A DNA stretch of 64,000 nt from Periplaneta americana (GCF_040183065.1 NW_027185566.1:310001-374000); one strand, 5' to 3'. Counted from the stretch's first letter, positions 11,008-20,333 are shown. A program made the numbers and translations. Notes: generated by a model from the letters alone, not told the origin.

Positions 11008-12594
11008 CTACTCAGAACGAATTTGTTTTAAAAACCAAGGACGTCTTTTTACAGACGGAGCAAAGAACATTTTTATAAAAAGATAGGTGAAAAATAACCC
11101 CAAAGGCCAGTTCCCAAACCAAGAATAGAGTGCATGAATTTTGAGATAGATAGGAATATTTTGTACAAAGGTGGTAGAGGTAAAAAGTTTGGTTTTGGTC
11201 ATCATAGACCAACCTTTAATATCTATAATGGTTGATATACCACTATTGGTAGCTCGTACAATAGGAACCCTGTTTTCAATGGCTCTAAAAGAAGCTGCAA
11301 ATAAATGCATAGCAGAGGCTTTCGTATTTCCAAACCAGCTATCGTTGGTTATGTTGATAATAACATTGCCTCCTTTCTTGATAAACTGTCTTGTAAAGTA
11401 GGGCAAGGTGATTTCATAACAAATTTGTGGACTCAAAATAATATTAGGTTTGAGTGTAAAATTTTTTTGTTCTTTTCCTGGTACAAAGTCTCCAATTTCT
11501 GGAAAATATCTATGTAATTTGGGGTAGAAGCTATCGGTGGGTAAATATTCTCCAAATGGAAGAAGCATATTCTTATTATAGTGTTGTATCTTTTCCGAAT
11601 GGGGTTTTTTAAAAATAGCGGCACTATAAGTATTCCCATCGTTTTCTACGAAAGCGGCGTTATAGATAATAGGTACAGGAAGTTGATTAATAAAAGTGGA
11701 AATTTCTTTTCCAGCTGTTCCTGACTGTAGGTAATGGGGGAGAGACGATTCTGGCCAAACAATTAAATCTAAAGCAGGGTCTGTTTCTAGAAGTTGATTT
11801 GTTTGACGCATTAGGAGATTTTTTAAGTTGTCAATTTGCTGTGTGTTGGCATTACCAAAAGGGATGTTCGGCTGTATAACTCCTACACTCATTTGTGTTA
11901 TATATTTATGATGAGCACGGTAAGATTGGATCTCTATATTCCTTAAAAAAGAATAGCTGTAAGTTACAAAAAATACAATTAGAATGAAAATAAGATTCTT
12001 TTTGTCTAATGTTGTAAAAAATCTATAAATTAAATAATTGACCAAAACAACTAATATGGATATTCCCTGAACTCCAATAATATCTGCAATCTGTACAAAA
12101 TAAGAATGGTAAAGTTGGTGGTTACCAATGTAAAATGGGAAAATTTCTGGAAACAAGGTTTCTACAAAGAAACAAGAAATTAATAAAGATGGAAGAACTG
12201 GGTAGTGATATCGTTTTTGTAATAGATATGGGAAGAAAAAAATAAGTCCAAATTTACAAGCAATATAGGCGGAGTAAATAAGAAAAATCACAAAAGCTCC
12301 ACCCCATGGTAAATTACCAAACTGAATCATCGTATGAATAATCCAGTAAAAATTACCAATCATACCAAAAATACCCATCCAAAACCCATAAAAAAAAACG
12401 AGTTTTTTGCTTAAATGTTGATTGTTAGAATGGTAGACATAAAGAATGGGAACAAACATAAAGAATTGTAGGAAATACAAGTTAATAGGAGGTACAAAAA
12501 AAACAGAATAAAGTCCCACCAATGGAGCTATCCAAAGCATTTTTTTTAGAGATAAAGATAATATGAGAGGTTGCTTGAGTTTTATCATTGTCAC
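11008..12594 (-). CDS. lnt: Apolipoprotein N-acyltransferase
   Basis: Lnt adds the third acyl chain to the N-terminal cysteine of lipoproteins at the outer face of the inner membrane. The 528-residue protein has several membrane segments in the first 220 residues and a nitrilase-like periplasmic domain with the Glu-Lys-Cys triad visible in VWPESSLP, YNKNMLLPFGEYLP and SPQICYE. A further membrane segment lies near the C-terminus. The GTG start overlaps the pssA stop (TAGTG); an ATG six bases later is equally possible. A lipoprotein substrate candidate is encoded at 27906-28550. The presence of Lnt indicates a diderm envelope with triacylated lipoproteins. Confidence 0.93.
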   Translation of the reverse strand: MTMIKLKQPLILSLSLKKMLWIAPLVGLYSVFFVPPINLYFLQFFMFVPILYVYHSNNQHLSKKLVFFYGFWMGIFGMIGNFYWIIHTMIQFGNLPWGGAFVIFLIYSAYIACKFGLIFFFPYLLQKRYHYPVLPSLLISCFFVETLFPEIFPFYIGNHQLYHSYFVQIADIIGVQGISILVVLVNYLIYRFFTTLDKKNLIFILIVFFVTYSYSFLRNIEIQSYRAHHKYITQMSVGVIQPNIPFGNANTQQIDNLKNLLMRQTNQLLETDPALDLIVWPESSLPHYLQSGTAGKEISTFINQLPVPIIYNAAFVENDGNTYSAAIFKKPHSEKIQHYNKNMLLPFGEYLPTDSFYPKLHRYFPEIGDFVPGKEQKNFTLKPNIILSPQICYEITLPYFTRQFIKKGGNVIINITNDSWFGNTKASAMHLFAASFRAIENRVPIVRATNSGISTIIDIKGWSMMTKTKLFTSTTFVQNIPIYLKIHALYSWFGNWPLGLFFTYLFIKMFFAPSVKRRPWFLKQIRSE

Positions 12595-13352
12595 TAGGAT
12601 TTTTGCCTACTTAAAGAACGAAGCACATAAGAGAGTAAGGGAAGTATAACATATGCTACAGACATTACAAAGAGCGTCCATCTACAAAAGAGAAACAAAC
12701 ATAAAATAATAACAAAATTGGTAATAGGATAACGCTTAAAAGCAAAAAATTTACGACCTACTTTAGGAAAAGGAACTGGAATCACCAAACACGCAGCAGC
12801 AATAGGTAAAATAATAATAAAACTCCAACTAGGAAGAGCTAACTCAGGAATATAATGCCCAAAAAAACCATTAGCAAAACCAGAAAAACCCATTAAAAGT
12901 CCTAGAATTCCCCCCATAAAAGTGGAAGGCATACCCACAAAATCACTAGGATCGTTCTTTTTTACTTGATCCACATAGGTTCCTTCTGGATTATTGAAAA
13001 TAGCCAACCTAGAAGCTGCTCCGAAAACATAAATAAACCCGATCAAGTATAGTAAAACGATAGGTAATTTGTGAAGTGTAAAAAAATCTTGAACCAAAGT
13101 TACAAACATCATCGCAGGAGCAATACCAAAACTTAGGAAATCTGCAAAAGAATCCATATCTCGTCCAAAGTTATCAGAAACTTTCAATAGTCGAGCCATA
13201 CGTCCATCAAACAAATCCAAAACTGTGGCATAAAAAATACAAACTCCAGCTGTACCCCAGTTATGGGTAATAGAAAAATAAATACTCAAGAAACCCAAAA
13301 AAGCATTTCCAGCAGTAAATAATGTAGGCACCATAGATTTTATAAAATTCAT
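12594..13352 (-). CDS. pssA: CDP-diacylglycerol-serine O-phosphatidyltransferase
   Basis: PssA makes phosphatidylserine from CDP-diacylglycerol and serine at the membrane. The CDP-alcohol phosphotransferase signature D-x2-DG-x2-AR-x8-G-x3-D-x3-D is complete (DLFDGRMAR ... GRDMDSFAD). The 252-residue protein has about seven hydrophobic segments and the size of the Bacillus/type II family. Its ATG overlaps the psd stop (TAATG) and its stop overlaps the lnt start, so psd, pssA and lnt are translationally coupled. With psd it gives the cell a phosphatidylethanolamine pathway. Confidence 0.95.
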   Translation of the reverse strand: MNFIKSMVPTLFTAGNAFLGFLSIYFSITHNWGTAGVCIFYATVLDLFDGRMARLLKVSDNFGRDMDSFADFLSFGIAPAMMFVTLVQDFFTLHKLPIVLLYLIGFIYVFGAASRLAIFNNPEGTYVDQVKKNDPSDFVGMPSTFMGGILGLLMGFSGFANGFFGHYIPELALPSWSFIIILPIAAACLVIPVPFPKVGRKFFAFKRYPITNFVIILCLFLFCRWTLFVMSVAYVILPLLSYVLRSLSRQKS

Positions 13353-14050
13353 TATTCTTTCTCCGCAATAATTGTTTTACCAGCTCTAGATTTTTGTTTC
13401 ATAGAGACCTTAATTTGATAAGAAGTAGGGAAGTACAAAACATTAGCAGACCCATATTTAACAAGCCCTAAAATATCTCCTTGTTTTAAGGTGTCGCCAT
13501 TTTTTCTAAAAAAGCGAATTCTTCTTGCAATTAGCCCTGCAATCATACCTACCATCATTTTAGTTTGAGTTTCTTGGTTTTCAATAATAATGACTTGATG
13601 TTCATTTTCTCTCCAGTTTTGTTCTGCTCTAAAAGCATTTTGAAACTTTCCAGGTACAAACTGAGTTCCAGTAATTACACCACGCATAGGAGAGGTGTTC
13701 CAGTGCATATTAGCCACATGCATAAAGATAATCACTTTATTGTACTTTTCTCCAGGCATATAGGGGCATTCTACATCATTTTCTATGGAGAAGATGTAGC
13801 CATCAGCCGAAGCATAAATCTTTTTATCATCGGGAATGGGGATATTTTTGGGAGGTCTTAAGAAAAAGACAGTGTATCCAATAAAAAAAAGACAAACCAC
13901 AAACAAAAATGTATCTAATCCAGTAAAATCAGCATTAAAGTGTATCAAGTTAACAATATCGTAAAGGAGTATTGCTCCAGGAACGATAAAAAACCATTTT
14001 CCTTCTTTTAAGATTGTCTTGACGAAATACCATGTTGACCTTGTTTCCAT
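13352..14050 (-). CDS. psd: Phosphatidylserine decarboxylase proenzyme (short type)
   Basis: Psd decarboxylates phosphatidylserine to phosphatidylethanolamine with a pyruvoyl cofactor formed by self-cleavage. The 232-residue protein has two N-terminal membrane helices (about 17-36 and 45-65), then RPPKNIP and YASADGYI, the conserved histidine in MHWNTSPMRG, and the cleavage site at Gly-Ser in VKYGSANV, where serine becomes the pyruvoyl group. This is the short decarboxylase form rather than the E. coli length. I place the start at the ATG at 14050 because GAGG lies five bases upstream; a GTG two codons earlier lacks this. It is coupled to pssA. Confidence 0.93.
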   Translation of the reverse strand: METRSTWYFVKTILKEGKWFFIVPGAILLYDIVNLIHFNADFTGLDTFLFVVCLFFIGYTVFFLRPPKNIPIPDDKKIYASADGYIFSIENDVECPYMPGEKYNKVIIFMHVANMHWNTSPMRGVITGTQFVPGKFQNAFRAEQNWRENEHQVIIIENQETQTKMMVGMIAGLIARRIRFFRKNGDTLKQGDILGLVKYGSANVLYFPTSYQIKVSMKQKSRAGKTIIAEKE

Positions 14051-14107
14051 AAACACCTCATAATACTATAAAAGATAATGCTAATTTTATAACTAGACAA
14101 AAGAAAC

Positions 14108-16117
14108 TTACATTTTTTTTTGAATTCTAAAAAACTCATCTCTCAGTTGACTTGCTTTCTCAAATTCTAAGTTATCAGCGGCCTGTATCATCAGCTGTTT
14201 TAGTTTTTGGATGTACTGTATTTGGTCTGTTTTTAAACTCATATTTAGACCTTTTTGAATTTCTGTAAAATCCAACTTCCCTTTAGATTTTTTACTTCCT
14301 TTTTCTTCTGTGTACTGTCTGTTTAAAATGGAGACTACTTTTTTCTGTATGGTAACTGGTGAGATATTATTTTTTTTATTAAACTGTTCTTGAAGTGTTC
14401 TTCTATCTCGGGTGATTTTTATAGCTTCTTCCATAGCAGAGGATATTTTATCTGCATACATGACTACATGTCCGTTAGCATTACGGGCAGCTCTCCCAAT
14501 GATTTGAATTAACGAAGAGGTAGAACGTAAAAATCCAATTTTATCAGCATCTAAAATACAAACTAAGGAGACTTCGGGTAAATCTAAACCCTCACGAAGC
14601 AAGTTAATTCCAACCAAAACATCAAAGACCCCCGCTCGAAAATCCGTAAGAATTTCCACCCGTTCTACGGTTTCCACTTCTCCATGAAGATAGCGGACTT
14701 TAAATCCATAGGTGGAGAGTGTACTAGAAATTTCTTCTGCCAGTTTTTTGGTAATAGCTGTAATCATTACTCTTTCTTGTTGTGCTATTCGCTCTCTGCT
14801 GATTTTCATAATATGGTCAAACTGATTTTCAGTTTCTCTGACTTCAATTGTAGGATCAAGAAGCCCAGTAGGACGAATAATTTGCCGAGCCACCACGCTT
14901 GAATGATCCAGTTCGTAGAGAGAAGGAGTGGCACTGACAAAAATAAATTGCGGAATAATTTCTTGAAATTCTGGGAAATTGAGTGGGCGATTGTCCAAAG
15001 CACTAGGGAGCCTAAAACCGTAATCTACAAGATTTTGTTTTCTTGCTCTGTCTCCATTAGACATACCTTGAAACTGTGGGATAGTCATATGAGACTCATC
15101 TACAAAACACAAAAAATCTTTAGGAAAGTAGTGTAAAAGAGTGTTGGGTGTTTCTCCTGGTTGTTTTAGTGCTAAATGTCTAGAATAATGTTCTATTCCT
15201 TTGCAAAAACCTCTTTCTACCATTTGTTCCAAATCATAAAGAGTTCTTTTTTCTATTCTTTGTGCTTCTATCTCTTTCCCTTGATCTTTAAAAAAGCGGA
15301 TCCGCTCTTCCAGTTCTTGATGAATAGATTTAATAGCGAGTTTGAGTTTTTCTGGCTTAGTAACGTGGGCTTTGGCAGGGTATATAATTGTGTATTCTAG
15401 TTCTTCTATTTTTCTCCCAGTCAGAGGATCGATTGTCCTAATAGAGGTAATTTCATCATCAAAAAGTTCTATACGAGTTTGAATTTTTTGACCAGCACTA
15501 AAAACGTCAATAATGTCTCCTTTTACACGAAAAGTTCCTGGTGAAACATCAATTTCATTGCGTTCATATTGAATTTGTATCAAATGATGAAGAAAATCTC
15601 TACGCTTTATAGTACCACCAACCTGTAAAACGGCTCTTAGATCCTGAAAATCTTCTGGACTACCAGCTCCATAAATGGCAGATACAGTGGCGATGATAAT
15701 GACATCTTGTCTTTGTAAGATGGCTGCCATAGCACTAATTCTGAGTCTTTCGATTTCATCGTTAATTTGAGTGTCTTTTTCGATAAAGAGGTCTTTTTTA
15801 GGTACATAAGCTTCGGGTTGGTAATAATCATAGTAAGAAACAAAGTATTCTACGGCATTATGTGGAAAAAATTCTTTGAATTCTCGGTATAATTGAGCCG
15901 CTAGAGTTTTATTGTGAGCAAGAATTAAAGTAGGTTTTTGTAGCCTTTGTATAATGTTGGCCATGCTGAATGTTTTTCCACTTCCAGTAACTCCGAGCAG
16001 GGTTTGAAATTTATTTTGATTTTCTAAACTTTGAACCAAAGCATCTACAGCTTGTGGCTGATCCCCAGATAAATCATATTGTGTTTCCAGTTGGTAAAGG
16101 TGATTGTTATTTTTCAT
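14108..16117 (-). CDS. uvrB: Excinuclease ABC subunit B
   Basis: UvrB is the damage-verifying helicase-like subunit of nucleotide excision repair. The 669-residue protein has Walker A (GVTGSGKTFS), the YYDYYQPEAYVP beta-hairpin region, the DEXX-type box (CFVDESHMTIPQ), helicase motifs V-VI (INLLREGLDLPEV, QIIGRAARN) and a C-terminal UVR domain (NLEFEKASQLRDEF). Length is typical. The ATG lacks a clear Shine-Dalgarno sequence. It precedes psd by 57 bases on the same strand and may be cotranscribed. uvrA and uvrC are not in the window. Confidence 0.98.
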   Translation of the reverse strand: MKNNNHLYQLETQYDLSGDQPQAVDALVQSLENQNKFQTLLGVTGSGKTFSMANIIQRLQKPTLILAHNKTLAAQLYREFKEFFPHNAVEYFVSYYDYYQPEAYVPKKDLFIEKDTQINDEIERLRISAMAAILQRQDVIIIATVSAIYGAGSPEDFQDLRAVLQVGGTIKRRDFLHHLIQIQYERNEIDVSPGTFRVKGDIIDVFSAGQKIQTRIELFDDEITSIRTIDPLTGRKIEELEYTIIYPAKAHVTKPEKLKLAIKSIHQELEERIRFFKDQGKEIEAQRIEKRTLYDLEQMVERGFCKGIEHYSRHLALKQPGETPNTLLHYFPKDFLCFVDESHMTIPQFQGMSNGDRARKQNLVDYGFRLPSALDNRPLNFPEFQEIIPQFIFVSATPSLYELDHSSVVARQIIRPTGLLDPTIEVRETENQFDHIMKISRERIAQQERVMITAITKKLAEEISSTLSTYGFKVRYLHGEVETVERVEILTDFRAGVFDVLVGINLLREGLDLPEVSLVCILDADKIGFLRSTSSLIQIIGRAARNANGHVVMYADKISSAMEEAIKITRDRRTLQEQFNKKNNISPVTIQKKVVSILNRQYTEEKGSKKSKGKLDFTEIQKGLNMSLKTDQIQYIQKLKQLMIQAADNLEFEKASQLRDEFFRIQKKM

Positions 16118-16220
16118 GCCAACAATAAAAATATAAAACCTTGTAAAAGTAAAGTTAAAAAAATGATATTTTATCCGACCTTTACTGAGTGAAGAGCAAC
16201 TTTACCAGAAGGAGAAGATT

Positions 16221-16508
16221 ATGGCAGAAATTTTAAATTATGAAATACTTAAACTTTATTACCAAGAGGGATTTTGGGTGGTAGAATATCAAGATGATAG
16301 TACCTTGTCTTACCATGATTTTAATGATGCTATTATTTCATTGGGTATTCTTGCCAAGGAATTAGCCAAAGTAATGAAATTTCCCTTAAAGATTCTCATC
16401 TTCAATCTACAAAATGAATTATTTAGAGAAAGTTTTCTTTTTCCATCTCTATATGAAACCAACCGAAATAAAATTTTTAAAGCAACACTTTTTAATAAAC
16501 TAACATGA
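16221..16508 (+). CDS. Small protein of unknown function upstream of fliI
   Basis: This 95-residue reading frame starts with an ATG eight bases after a strong GAAGGAGAAG site, which supports real translation. It has no signal peptide, membrane helix or motif I recognise. Residues 1-60 look like a small alpha/beta fold with an acidic, tyrosine-rich start (YYQEGFWVVEYQDDSTLSYHD) and a helix (SLGILAKELAKVM). It lies 73 bases before fliI and could be cotranscribed with the fliI-fliJ genes. The overlapping minus-strand frame has weaker support. Confidence 0.55.
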   Translation: MAEILNYEILKLYYQEGFWVVEYQDDSTLSYHDFNDAIISLGILAKELAKVMKFPLKILIFNLQNELFRESFLFPSLYETNRNKIFKATLFNKLT

Positions 16509-16581
16509 AATTTTTCGGGTTTTCTAAATAAAATTTTTCTTATTTTTAGGATAACATTATATTTAGAGAGTGGGGAGACAA

Positions 16582-17907
16582 ATGAATAAACTGTTATCAA
16601 AATATTTTAAAGCCGTAGAACATGTGGAGCCTATACTTTTAACTGGAGAGGTAACGAGAGTAGAAGGTTTAAAGATTGAAACCTTAGGTCCCCCTAGCCA
16701 AGTAGGGGAGGTTTGTCGAATTTTTCTCGATAGAGATAATGATTATACCAAAACGGTATTAGGCGAAATTGTTGGGTTTCATAATACAAAAAATATGTAT
16801 GTGATGCCTTATCAGCATGTTCAGGGGATTTCTCCAGGTTGTCTTGTCAAAGGAACTCAGAGGATTCTCCATGTCCCTGTAGGGAACTCTCTACTAGGTA
16901 GGGTAGTGGATGGTTTAGGACAGCCCATCGATCAAAAAGGACCTGTTGTAGGAGATGAGTTTTATCCTGTTTTTAATACTCCCCCTGATGCTATGACTCG
17001 CCCTAGAATTACTATTCCTATTCAAACGGGGATTCGTGTGATTGATAGTCTTTTTTCTATTGGCGAAGGACAACGTGTAGGGATTTTTGCGGGAAGTGGT
17101 GTTGGAAAAAGCACTCTTTTAGGGATGATTGCCCGTAATATAGATGCTGATGTCAATGTGATAGCTCTGATTGGAGAACGAGGACGAGAAGTTAGGGAAT
17201 TTATTGAGAAGGATTTGGGAGAAGAAGGACTAAAAAAAACTATTCTTGTTGTAGCTACTTCAGATACTTCTCCTCTTATGAGGATCCGAGCAGCACATAC
17301 AGCAACTACTATTGCAGAGTTTTTTAGAGATCAGAATAAAAAAGTCGTCTTAATGATGGATTCTCTAACACGGTTTGCTCGAGCTCAAAGAGAAATTGGC
17401 TTAGCTACTGGAGAACCTCCTACGGCAGGAGCTTTTCCTCCAAGTGTTTTCACATTACTACCAGAACTCTTAGAACGAGCGGGGACTTCTCAACGAGGGA
17501 GTATCACAGGATTTTATACGGTGCTGGTAGAAGGAGATGATTTTAACGAGCCGATTACGGATACAGTCAGGGGTATTTTGGATGGGCATATCTACTTAGA
17601 TAGGGGACTGGCAGGAAAAGCGTTCTATCCAGCAATTGATGTTACTCAAAGTATATCTCGGGCTTTTACAGATATTGTGACACCAGAACATATCAAATCT
17701 GCCATGGCTTTTAGAGAGTCCTATGCCCTTTATAAGGATCAAGAGGATCTCATTAATATTGGAGCCTATCAGCGGGGGACTAATTTTAGAATAGATCAAG
17801 TGATTGCCAAAAAAGAAGAAATAGATTCCTTTTTAAGACAGTCTATTGATGAAAAAACGGATTTTGACAAAACATATCAGATGCTAAAAACCCTAAATAT
17901 TCGGTAA
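16582..17907 (+). CDS. fliI: Flagellum-specific export ATPase FliI
   Basis: FliI is the ATPase of flagellar type III export and is related to the F1 beta subunit. The 441-residue protein has Walker A GIFAGSGVGKSTLLG, the GERGREVREFIE segment, Walker B region VVLMMDSLTRFARAQREIGLATGEPPT and a C-terminal helical domain. I choose ATG 16582 because GGGGAG precedes it at proper spacing; a GTG four codons upstream has no such site. fliJ follows after five bases. FliH, its partner, is encoded 12 kb away. A virulence-type paralogue is unlikely given the neighbouring fliJ. Confidence 0.95.
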   Translation: MNKLLSKYFKAVEHVEPILLTGEVTRVEGLKIETLGPPSQVGEVCRIFLDRDNDYTKTVLGEIVGFHNTKNMYVMPYQHVQGISPGCLVKGTQRILHVPVGNSLLGRVVDGLGQPIDQKGPVVGDEFYPVFNTPPDAMTRPRITIPIQTGIRVIDSLFSIGEGQRVGIFAGSGVGKSTLLGMIARNIDADVNVIALIGERGREVREFIEKDLGEEGLKKTILVVATSDTSPLMRIRAAHTATTIAEFFRDQNKKVVLMMDSLTRFARAQREIGLATGEPPTAGAFPPSVFTLLPELLERAGTSQRGSITGFYTVLVEGDDFNEPITDTVRGILDGHIYLDRGLAGKAFYPAIDVTQSISRAFTDIVTPEHIKSAMAFRESYALYKDQEDLINIGAYQRGTNFRIDQVIAKKEEIDSFLRQSIDEKTDFDKTYQMLKTLNIR

Positions 17908-17912
17908 TTTTT

Positions 17913-18353
17913 ATGAGATTTATCTTTCGGTTTCAAAAAATTTTGGATTTTAAAGTTTCTCAAGAGGAAATAGCACAACAAAAATTGGCAGAATGGGTGC
18001 AAAAGTATAATCATTTGTTAAATCAAGTGGAAAAAGTTAAAGTGAATCAAAGTCGATTAAGACAAATGTTATTGTCTTCTGATCAGGATGCATTTGGCTT
18101 AGGACAAGAACTCGAAGCTCTCAATCAGTATCAAGCCAGTCTGAAAGTTTATGCAAAAGAAATAGAACAACCTTTAGAACAAGCAAGAGAGGAATATTTA
18201 CAAGCTAAAAGAGAAAAAGAAACGTTTGAACTTTTAAGAAAAAGAGAATACGAAAAATTTTTATACAATGAGAAAAAAAAAGAACAGGCTATTTTAAACG
18301 AATATGCACGAAATTCTTTTATTATTAACCAAAAAGAAAACTCAATAGAGTGA
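17913..18353 (+). CDS. fliJ: Flagellar export chaperone-like coiled-coil protein FliJ
   Basis: FliJ is a coiled-coil stalk protein that sits in the FliI hexamer and activates export. The 146-residue sequence is almost wholly helical with heptad patterns (KILDFKVSQEEIAQQKLAEW, then QKYNHLLNQVEKVKV) and the N-terminal FRFQKILDFK start usual for the family. Size fits. It directly follows fliI and precedes a four-helix membrane protein by ten bases, with a GAGGAGG site for that next gene near its stop. Sequence conservation in FliJ is low, so much of the confidence comes from position. Confidence 0.82.
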   Translation: MRFIFRFQKILDFKVSQEEIAQQKLAEWVQKYNHLLNQVEKVKVNQSRLRQMLLSSDQDAFGLGQELEALNQYQASLKVYAKEIEQPLEQAREEYLQAKREKETFELLRKREYEKFLYNEKKKEQAILNEYARNSFIINQKENSIE

Positions 18354-18363
18354 GGAGGAACGT

Positions 18364-18879
18364 ATGTCACTTACTACATTAAAAATATTTAAATCCACTG
18401 CTATGTGGAGTGCCAAAATAGGAGTGCTATTTTTAGCGTTTATTGTATTTTTTACAATGTATAGGTTAGTTATGAACCCTGCTAAGATAAAAAATAAGAA
18501 TCGTTGGGATTTAAAAACCTATTTTTTTTTGAAGAAATATCATACAAAAATAGCCGCTGTGGTTATTGCCTTGTTTGTATACCATGCTGTTTTTATGTCT
18601 TTTTATGTTTTAGTTAGAGGGAAAAAGTTTTTTCCTTTTTTCGGTTTTTTGGCCACTCTTGCATTTTTGGGCGTTGCTATCAGTGGGGTCATTCTTTATT
18701 ATAAAATGAGAACAAGTGGGTTATCTGTAAAACAAAAAAGAAGTGCAAAGATATCACACCTTGTCTTTGTAATTTTGGGTGTTATTTTTTTGTTTCTTCA
18801 TATCATTGAGATTAGGCAGCCTATTGTTAAAACTGTAGAGAAGTATCAAAAAATTCCTTCGGTCAAAATTCAACCCTAG
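18364..18879 (+). CDS. Four-helix membrane protein with two HX13H pairs, possible di-haem b-type cytochrome
   Basis: The 171-residue protein has four predicted membrane helices (about 14-34, 60-83, 89-113, 127-149) and a basic cytoplasmic-type N-terminus, with no signal cleavage site. Its only four histidines are His60 and His74 in helix 2 and His132 and His146 in helix 4, each pair 14 residues apart. That spacing is the bis-histidine pattern of two stacked haems in cytochrome b, ferric reductases and NADPH oxidases. I infer haem binding; nothing shows the electron donor or acceptor. It has a strong GAGGAGG site and follows fliJ by ten bases. Its stop lies in the inverted repeat 18872-18900. 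Confidence 0.6.
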   Translation: MSLTTLKIFKSTAMWSAKIGVLFLAFIVFFTMYRLVMNPAKIKNKNRWDLKTYFFLKKYHTKIAAVVIALFVYHAVFMSFYVLVRGKKFFPFFGFLATLAFLGVAISGVILYYKMRTSGLSVKQKRSAKISHLVFVILGVIFLFLHIIEIRQPIVKTVEKYQKIPSVKIQP

Positions 18880-18900
18880 AACATCGGTTATTCTAGGGTT
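18872..18900. terminator. Perfect 10-bp inverted repeat between two convergent genes
   Basis: AACCCTAGAA (18872-18881) is the exact reverse complement of TTCTAGGGTT (18891-18900), with a nine-base loop. The plus-strand gene stops at 18879 in the left arm and the minus-strand gene stops at 18888-18890 in the loop, so one hairpin could end both transcripts. U-runs on either side are weak, hence the moderate confidence. Confidence 0.6.
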
Positions 18901-20333
18901 CTAATTCTAGTTTTTACAGTGTCGGAGAAGTCGCTTTCTATACCATCTACGGTAACGGCTGTTACTTTAACGTAGTATAGTTTGTGGGGGGTTAGCCCAG
19001 ATATTTGGTAGCTGAGTCGTTTTGTGTCTGTATTTAAGTCTAGATTGCTGACAGGAATTAAAATAGGAGACTGTATGCCATTAGCAGGATCTCCAAAAAA
19101 AGACTCTGGTTTTGTGCCAATATAAACTTTATACGCCGAAATAGATTTGTTAACACTCTGGTGTAGCGATAAAATGAGGTTTCCATTGGAAGAGTAACTT
19201 TTAATGTCGATGGGTTTTAGGGGTATTTCAAAGCTAGAGTAATGAACCACAAGTTTTTTGACTAGGGGAGAATAATTGCTATCGGGGTCGCTTATGAGAT
19301 GAATGCGTGTTTGAAGATATTTTCCTTCGATAATAGGGTTTTTATTAGGATGTAAAGAATTATATTCTCTCCATGGGATTATTTCTGTGGGTGTGTTGTC
19401 GTCAAAAGGGAGTTCTGCCATTCGGTATTCAATGACATAATCGGTATCTGTAGGAAGTATGCTTTCTAGATGAATCCAGTTGATGATCGCTCTTTCTGGG
19501 AGTGAAATAACTCTTGTGTGGATATATCCTTTATCATAACCAATAATGCGGCTAGAGAAGTTTTTTGTTGGATCATTGCTAATAATAAATTGATCTAGCA
19601 GACCTCTATAATTACCGCCCAAAGTCATTTTTGGGTGTTGCGGGACATCTAAAAATAATACGGAAGATTTGGGTAGTCCAGAAGTAGTGGCCCATGTTTC
19701 GTTGTCAACTTCATTGTTATGGAAGTAGGTGAGTTTACCGTTATTAGGAGTATAGACAATTCTGTGGTAAGCCCAAACATCTGGTAAAATTTTCGAATTA
19801 GAGATGAGCGAAATTGTTTTTGTAGTACCAATATTGGTATTGGTGACAAACATATTTTGGAAATTAATTTTGAGTCGACCTTTTTCTAAAACAACGGATA
19901 TTTCTTTTTCAATACCTTCCTCTGTTAAAAATTGTGTAGAAAATATATTACCCTTAAGAGTAGAAAGTGGTTTTGCCCAAAATTCTATCATTAATCCATT
20001 TTCTAAGGATGGATCAAAAGAAATATTAACAAAACTACTTTTATTGAAAAAAAGTCCACTTTTTTTTTCCACTTTAGAATCTTGAACCAAAGTAATTTGG
20101 TTAAAATTAGATAGATTTTCTTCAAAGTTAATAAGAGTGTAATTTTTCGATTGTTCTGAAATTTTACTACTTTCAGGTGCAATTGAAATCCCTTGATTAT
20201 CTAGGGTGGTTTTATTCAGATAAAAAAACGATTTATTTTGACTGTTGAAAGGAAATTCTAAAACTCCTCCAAAAGAATGGATAGAAAGTAGGTTCAAACA
20301 AAATAATAGGGCTAGAAAATGGAGTTTTTTCAT
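18888..20333 (-). CDS. Exported LamG-like / fibronectin III protein
   Basis: The 481-residue protein has a signal peptide (MKKLHFLALLFCLNLLSIHSFG). Residues about 95-265 look like a LamG/concanavalin-like jelly roll: LMIEFWAKPLS and the repeated-strand pattern VWAYHRIVYTPNNGKLTYF, then LDQFIISND. The C-terminal 90 residues form a fibronectin III domain (ISAYKVYIGTKPESF ... GLTPHKLYYVKVTAVTVDGIESDFS). No lipobox is present, so it is probably periplasmic or surface exposed. No enzymatic motif is visible and its ligand is unknown. It is divergent from the LolA-like gene and convergent with the four-helix protein. Confidence 0.6.
   Translation of the reverse strand: MKKLHFLALLFCLNLLSIHSFGGVLEFPFNSQNKSFFYLNKTTLDNQGISIAPESSKISEQSKNYTLINFEENLSNFNQITLVQDSKVEKKSGLFFNKSSFVNISFDPSLENGLMIEFWAKPLSTLKGNIFSTQFLTEEGIEKEISVVLEKGRLKINFQNMFVTNTNIGTTKTISLISNSKILPDVWAYHRIVYTPNNGKLTYFHNNEVDNETWATTSGLPKSSVLFLDVPQHPKMTLGGNYRGLLDQFIISNDPTKNFSSRIIGYDKGYIHTRVISLPERAIINWIHLESILPTDTDYVIEYRMAELPFDDNTPTEIIPWREYNSLHPNKNPIIEGKYLQTRIHLISDPDSNYSPLVKKLVVHYSSFEIPLKPIDIKSYSSNGNLILSLHQSVNKSISAYKVYIGTKPESFFGDPANGIQSPILIPVSNLDLNTDTKRLSYQISGLTPHKLYYVKVTAVTVDGIESDFSDTVKTRIRTLE

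Noticed and set aside
16310-16600. 96-codon minus-strand frame opposite the small gene before fliI
   Set aside because: It runs antisense through the fliI ribosome-binding site and lacks support of its own; the plus-strand frame has a strong site.
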